Assembly: GCA_026003895.1 (NCBI GenBank)
Contig: BPIC01000001.1
Location: forward strand, 624,128-688,127
Direction of reading: 5' to 3'
Source of the DNA: Dehalococcoidia bacterium
GTDB taxonomy: Bacteria; Chloroflexota; Dehalococcoidia; SpSt-223
Length of the DNA: 64,000 nt
The position numbers and the translations under genes were made by a program. The notes under the pieces were generated by a model. That model saw nothing but the letters and a program-made list of their open reading frames with translations. It did not search any database and was not told the DNA's origin. Positions 60,660 through 64,000 of the stretch are shown piece after piece; position 1 is the stretch's first letter, and every line of letters begins with the position of its first letter.

Positions 60660-61859
60660 ATGAGGATACGCAGCGTCAGCGTGCTGCTCGGCGGGACGCT
60701 CGTGCTCGCTGGGCTGGCTGGGAGCCTGACGGGAGTGGGCGCCAGCCCGCAAACGTTCTACGCGACGAACCAAACCCGCACGAACCCCGATGGCTACGTG
60801 CTTGCCACCACCGAGCCAGACCCGTCGCTGTTATCGCTCTCGATCACCGGTGGTCAACGCTTTTTCTCCGATGCCCAGCGTCGCATCTATGATGCGGGTG
60901 TGTTTCAGGTAGTGCTCACCCAAAGTTGCCTGCTCGGGCTTTCGATCGGGGTACGCGTCAGTCTCCACGTCACGGAACTCGATGGGTCAGCGCCGATTCT
61001 CATCGACTCCCAGCAGCGGCTCGCAGAAGCCTGCCTTGGCGGGACGATTACGCAGGAGTTCAACCTCTTCTCTCCAGCTGCAGTAACGCTTGATGACGAC
61101 CGGCTGCGCCTGACAATCGAGACCCTTGTCCAAGGTAATCTCCTAGCGGGCCAAGCGCGGATGACGACGCCGTCGAGCACGCCGCTTCCCGACGTGTCCG
61201 CCACGCAGACGGCAGCAGCGAATCTGACCGCGACCGCCGCGGCGGGCGCCACCGCCACTGCCAATGCCGCGGCCACCCAAACGGCGATCGCCGGTCTTCC
61301 CGCGGCCACCCAAACGGCCGTCGCGCAAGCCACCGCAACAGCGGGCGCGGCGGCAACTGCAACTGCCGCTGCCGCGGCCACGGCGACCGCAGGTGCGGCA
61401 GCGACGGCTACGGCGCAGGCCGCTCCCCTCGCCACGGCGACCGCAGGTGCGGCAGCGACGTCCACCATTCAAGCGGGGGCGGGGGCAACCGCGACGGCCC
61501 AAGCGGGCGCTGCGGCAACCCAGACAGCCATTGCTTCGTTACCTTCAGCTACCCAGACGAGCATTGCGCAGGTGACAGCAACCGCCAGCGCAAACGCAAC
61601 GGCGACGGCAAGCCCCAACGCAACGGCGACTGCGCAGGCGGCGGCCACGGCGACCGCGGTCGCGGGATTGCCGTCGGCGACGCAGACCGCTCTCGCGAGC
61701 GCCAGTCAGACCGCAACCGCCCGAGCAGCAGCGACGCAGACGGCCATTGCGTTCGCGACCTTCGCCGCCGGCACGTCTCCCCGTCCGAGCCCCCAGCAGT
61801 ATTTTCCCTTCACCGGCAGGTGCGACGATTCGACCGAAAGCCGCTGCCGTGCGTGGTAG
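60660..61859 (+). CDS. Exported protein with long Ala/Thr/Gln repeat stalk
   Basis: 399 aa, unknown function. A signal peptide (VLLGGTLVLAGLAGSLTGVGA) is followed by a globular domain of about 160 aa (TFYATNQTRTNPDGYVLAT... to GQARMTTPSST). Then about 190 residues are almost only Ala and Thr with Gln, built on 11-residue units such as ATQTAIAGLPA and ATQTAVAQATA. The end is PRPSPQQYFPFTGR plus a short Cys-containing tail. The ATG follows GGAGGACAG; the track ORF starts upstream. Two TTGACA copies, 12 bp apart (60583 and 60595), lie upstream but have no fitting -10. A repeat relative is the small lipoprotein at 9.7 kb. Probably a surface stalk protein. Confidence 0.75.
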   Translation: MRIRSVSVLLGGTLVLAGLAGSLTGVGASPQTFYATNQTRTNPDGYVLATTEPDPSLLSLSITGGQRFFSDAQRRIYDAGVFQVVLTQSCLLGLSIGVRVSLHVTELDGSAPILIDSQQRLAEACLGGTITQEFNLFSPAAVTLDDDRLRLTIETLVQGNLLAGQARMTTPSSTPLPDVSATQTAAANLTATAAAGATATANAAATQTAIAGLPAATQTAVAQATATAGAAATATAAAAATATAGAAATATAQAAPLATATAGAAATSTIQAGAGATATAQAGAAATQTAIASLPSATQTSIAQVTATASANATATASPNATATAQAAATATAVAGLPSATQTALASASQTATARAAATQTAIAFATFAAGTSPRPSPQQYFPFTGRCDDSTESRCRAW

Positions 61860-62138
61860 GTCTGGGAGCGCCACGGGATCTCCAGAGTGCCGCGGATCTC
61901 CCGGAGGTCGTTCGGCAAGCGAAGGACTCAGACGAATGCGGCCAGCTTCTTCGCTTCACCAGCGCGGCCGACGTTCGTTCGCAAGAGCGAGTCCCTTCCC
62001 GTGTAGGCCGCGCTTGCGCAGTGTCCCTGCGTGTTGCGGGGCCGCAGCGGCATGGGTATCGTCGAGGATCACCGGCACCGGGATGCTGCGGGCACAAGGA
62101 CCAGCGGCCGTTGAAGCCGCTTCTGAGCACGAACCGGA

Positions 62139-64000
62139 TTAGCCGGCCTCGCGACTAACTGTGAGTACGCCCTTGATCGCTTCCAGCTTGCCAAGAACCC
62201 GGCTTAACTGCTCGATGCCGGACGTTTCGAGTTTCATCGAGATCGTCGCGGTGCCGTCCGGACTGCTCTCGGTATGCACCGCGCTCATGTTGATGGCTTC
62301 GCCGGCGATGACCGCCGTCACATCGCTCAAGAGCCCGACGCGGTCCCACGCATCGACGCGGACGCGCACCGGGAAGACCTGATCCTTGCCGAGCATCCAG
62401 TCAACGCGAACGATCCGCTCTGGCTCGGCCGGATTGCGGACGTTTGGGCAGTCGGCGCGATGGACCGTCACGCCGCGAAAGCGCGTGATGTAGCCGACGA
62501 TTACGTCACCGGGCACCGGCGAACAGCAGCGCGCCAAGGTTGTGACGAGATCCCCAACGCCCAACACGGCGACGCCGCCGCTCGGCGCCGCGCCGCCGCG
62601 CTTCGGAGACACTGGCAACGTCATTGGCCGCGGCTCGGCGGTTGCAATCTTCACCGCGATCTGGCCGGGGTTCACTTCGCCGATGCCGATCGCCACCAAG
62701 AAGTCGTCGACCTTGTCGTACTTGAAGAGCTTGGCGATCTCGTCGAGCGGTTTGTGAAGCGCCAACCGCTTCAGTTCCTTTTCGAGTAACTCGCGACCGC
62801 GCTCGAGATTGTCGGCCCGCTCTTGCCGGCGAAACCACTGGCGGATTTTCTCGCGGGCATGGGAGGTCTTCACGTAGCCGAGGTTTGGGTTCAACCAGTC
62901 GCGGCTCGGTCCCCGGCCCGACTTGGGGGCGATGATCTCGACGATGTCGCCGTTCTTCAGCGGCGTGTTGAGCGGCACCAGCCGTCCGTTCACCTTCGCG
63001 CCGACGCAGCGGTGGCCGAGGTCGGTGTGGATGCGGTAGGCGAAGTCGAGCGGTGTTGCGCCCGCCGGGAGATCCTTGATCTCGCCCCGCGGCGTATAGA
63101 CGAACACCTGGTCGCGGAACAGATCGGTCTTGACCGAGTCGACAAACTCCTGGGCGCCCCGTACCTCTTTTTGCCATTCGAGGAGCTGCCGCAGCCACGC
63201 GACGCGCTCCTCGAACTTGATGTCGGGTTTCCGGCTGCCTTCTTTGTAGCGCCAGTGCGCCGCGATGCCGTACTCGGCGACCCGGTGCATCTCGTGGGTC
63301 CGAATCTGGATCTCGAGCGGCCTACCCTCTTCCGCGATCACCGTCGTGTGGAGGGACTGATACATCGACTGCTTCGGGTTGGCGATGTAGTCGTCGAACT
63401 GGCCGGGCACCGGGTGCCACAGCGTATGAACAACGCCGAGCGCGTGGTAGCAGTCTGGCACCGTGTCGACCAACACCCGCACGGCGAGCAGGTCGTGGAT
63501 GTCGTCGAACTGGCGGCCAATTGCCTCGTACGCGCGCATCTTGCGGTAGACGCTGTAGAGGTGCTTCGGTCGGCCGGACACCTCCGCCTTGATCGTTGCC
63601 TCTTCGAGCGCCCGGCGCAGCTTCTGGATGACCCGCGAAATGTACTGCTCGCCGGCGGCGCGCCGCTTTGCCACGAGCTGAGCGATCTCGCGATAGTTCT
63701 CCGGTTCGAGATACGAGAAGGCGAGATCTTCGAGCTCGGACTTGATCTGGTAGATCCCAAGTCGGCCGGCGAGCGGTGCGAAAATCTCCATCGTTTCTTG
63801 GGCGATGGCGCGCTGGCGCTCGGGGGGCAGCGCTGAGAGCGTCCGCATGTTGTGCAGCCGATCGGCAAGTTTGATCAGCACGACGCGGATATCCTCCGCC
63901 ATCGCGATCAGCATCTTGCGCAAGTTCTCGGCTTGGACGACCTCCTCGCCGGCCTTGGCAGGGTTTCGCCCGTCGTGCGCGAGGGAGGTGACTTTCGACA
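62139..64000 (-). CDS. Bifunctional (p)ppGpp synthetase/hydrolase (RelA/SpoT family), 5' end outside window
   Basis: Stringent-response enzyme; about 620 aa are visible, and the frame stays open to the window edge (AHDGRNPAKAGEEVVQAENLRKML). The end of the HD hydrolase domain is seen (AEDIRVVLIKLADRLHNMRTL). The synthetase domain follows (GRPKHLYSVYRKM, YHALGVVHTLWHPVPGQFDDYIANPKQSMYQSLHTTV), then TGS (VFVYTPRGEIKDLPAGATPLDFAYRIHTDLGHRCVGAKVNG), the zinc-finger/helical region (ARCCSPVPGDVIVGYITRFRGVTVHRADCPN) and a C-terminal ACT domain. All regulatory domains are intact. The N-terminal HD motif lies outside, so hydrolase activity cannot be judged. Confidence 0.93.
   Translation of the reverse strand, partial: SKVTSLAHDGRNPAKAGEEVVQAENLRKMLIAMAEDIRVVLIKLADRLHNMRTLSALPPERQRAIAQETMEIFAPLAGRLGIYQIKSELEDLAFSYLEPENYREIAQLVAKRRAAGEQYISRVIQKLRRALEEATIKAEVSGRPKHLYSVYRKMRAYEAIGRQFDDIHDLLAVRVLVDTVPDCYHALGVVHTLWHPVPGQFDDYIANPKQSMYQSLHTTVIAEEGRPLEIQIRTHEMHRVAEYGIAAHWRYKEGSRKPDIKFEERVAWLRQLLEWQKEVRGAQEFVDSVKTDLFRDQVFVYTPRGEIKDLPAGATPLDFAYRIHTDLGHRCVGAKVNGRLVPLNTPLKNGDIVEIIAPKSGRGPSRDWLNPNLGYVKTSHAREKIRQWFRRQERADNLERGRELLEKELKRLALHKPLDEIAKLFKYDKVDDFLVAIGIGEVNPGQIAVKIATAEPRPMTLPVSPKRGGAAPSGGVAVLGVGDLVTTLARCCSPVPGDVIVGYITRFRGVTVHRADCPNVRNPAEPERIVRVDWMLGKDQVFPVRVRVDAWDRVGLLSDVTAVIAGEAINMSAVHTESSPDGTATISMKLETSGIEQLSRVLGKLEAIKGVLTVSREAG

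Noticed and set aside
61187-61780. GC-rich repeats as a possible CRISPR or minisatellite array
   Set aside because: The repeats are in frame with the stalk protein and follow its 11-residue period; there are no unique spacers.

Overview
The window is about 64 kb of dense, GC-rich bacterial chromosome. I see no phage, plasmid, insertion-sequence or CRISPR signature. Gene content and style point to a Chloroflexota-type bacterium, probably thermophilic. The pointers are lipoproteins with Thr/Gln/Ala 11-residue repeats, a CysO-CysM cysteine synthase pair, a very large membrane protein of the 6-pyruvoyl-tetrahydropterin-synthase-related kind, a membrane-anchored YvcK, and above all a complete operon for branched-chain polyamines, otherwise known mainly from thermophiles. 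The phylum is an inference; there is no rRNA in the window. Several promoters fit a sigma-70 pattern (TTGxxx, 17-18 bp, TATAxT).

Layout. 1-4.8 kb: a UgpBAEC/MalFGK-like ABC importer whose operon also carries a GpdQ-type phosphodiesterase and a tyrosine-phosphatase-like protein; the ATPase gene is divergent. 4.9-10.5 kb: DUF6391-like protein, an orphan amino-acid-type binding protein, asd, a double CaiB/BaiF CoA-transferase, a repeat lipoprotein and a truncated haemoglobin. 10.8-13.2 kb: 5-oxoprolinase genes (pxpCB divergent from pxpA). 13.2-18.6 kb: flavin-binding oxidase-fold protein, GMC oxidoreductase, subtilisin, and a meaB-lipM pair. 18.7-25.2 kb: large membrane protein, cysO-cysM-phzF-GNAT, then a convergent M20 peptidase. 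25.2-31.5 kb (minus strand): lysC with a small membrane protein, then ugd, then glmS-yvcK-M20, a cell-envelope sugar-nucleotide block. 31.7-37.1 kb: four tRNAs in two pairs, a methyltransferase, tandem winged-helix-like paralogues and a class C-type serine hydrolase. 37.3-40.3 kb: DegT aminotransferase, atypical SDR and a class A-type serine hydrolase.

40.6-44.5 kb is the most striking region. bpsA-pdaD-speD-speE-speB form one overlapping minus-strand operon predicted to convert arginine through agmatine and aminopropylagmatine to spermidine, and then to N4-bis(aminopropyl)spermidine. A recognisable promoter and a structured leader of about 210 nt lie upstream.

44.5-50 kb: MFS transporter, alpha/beta hydrolase, SemiSWEET and a hexahaem P460-like cytochrome. 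49.9-53.6 kb: two two-component systems. One gene of each carries a single-base frameshift in a G4/C4 run. 53.6-61.9 kb: pyrimidine-nucleoside phosphorylase, a Ser/Thr kinase with an outer domain, a PhnCDEE-type ABC importer and a large Ala/Thr repeat protein. The window ends inside relA/spoT (minus strand, 5' end outside).

Identifications rest on motif recognition only; no database search was run.
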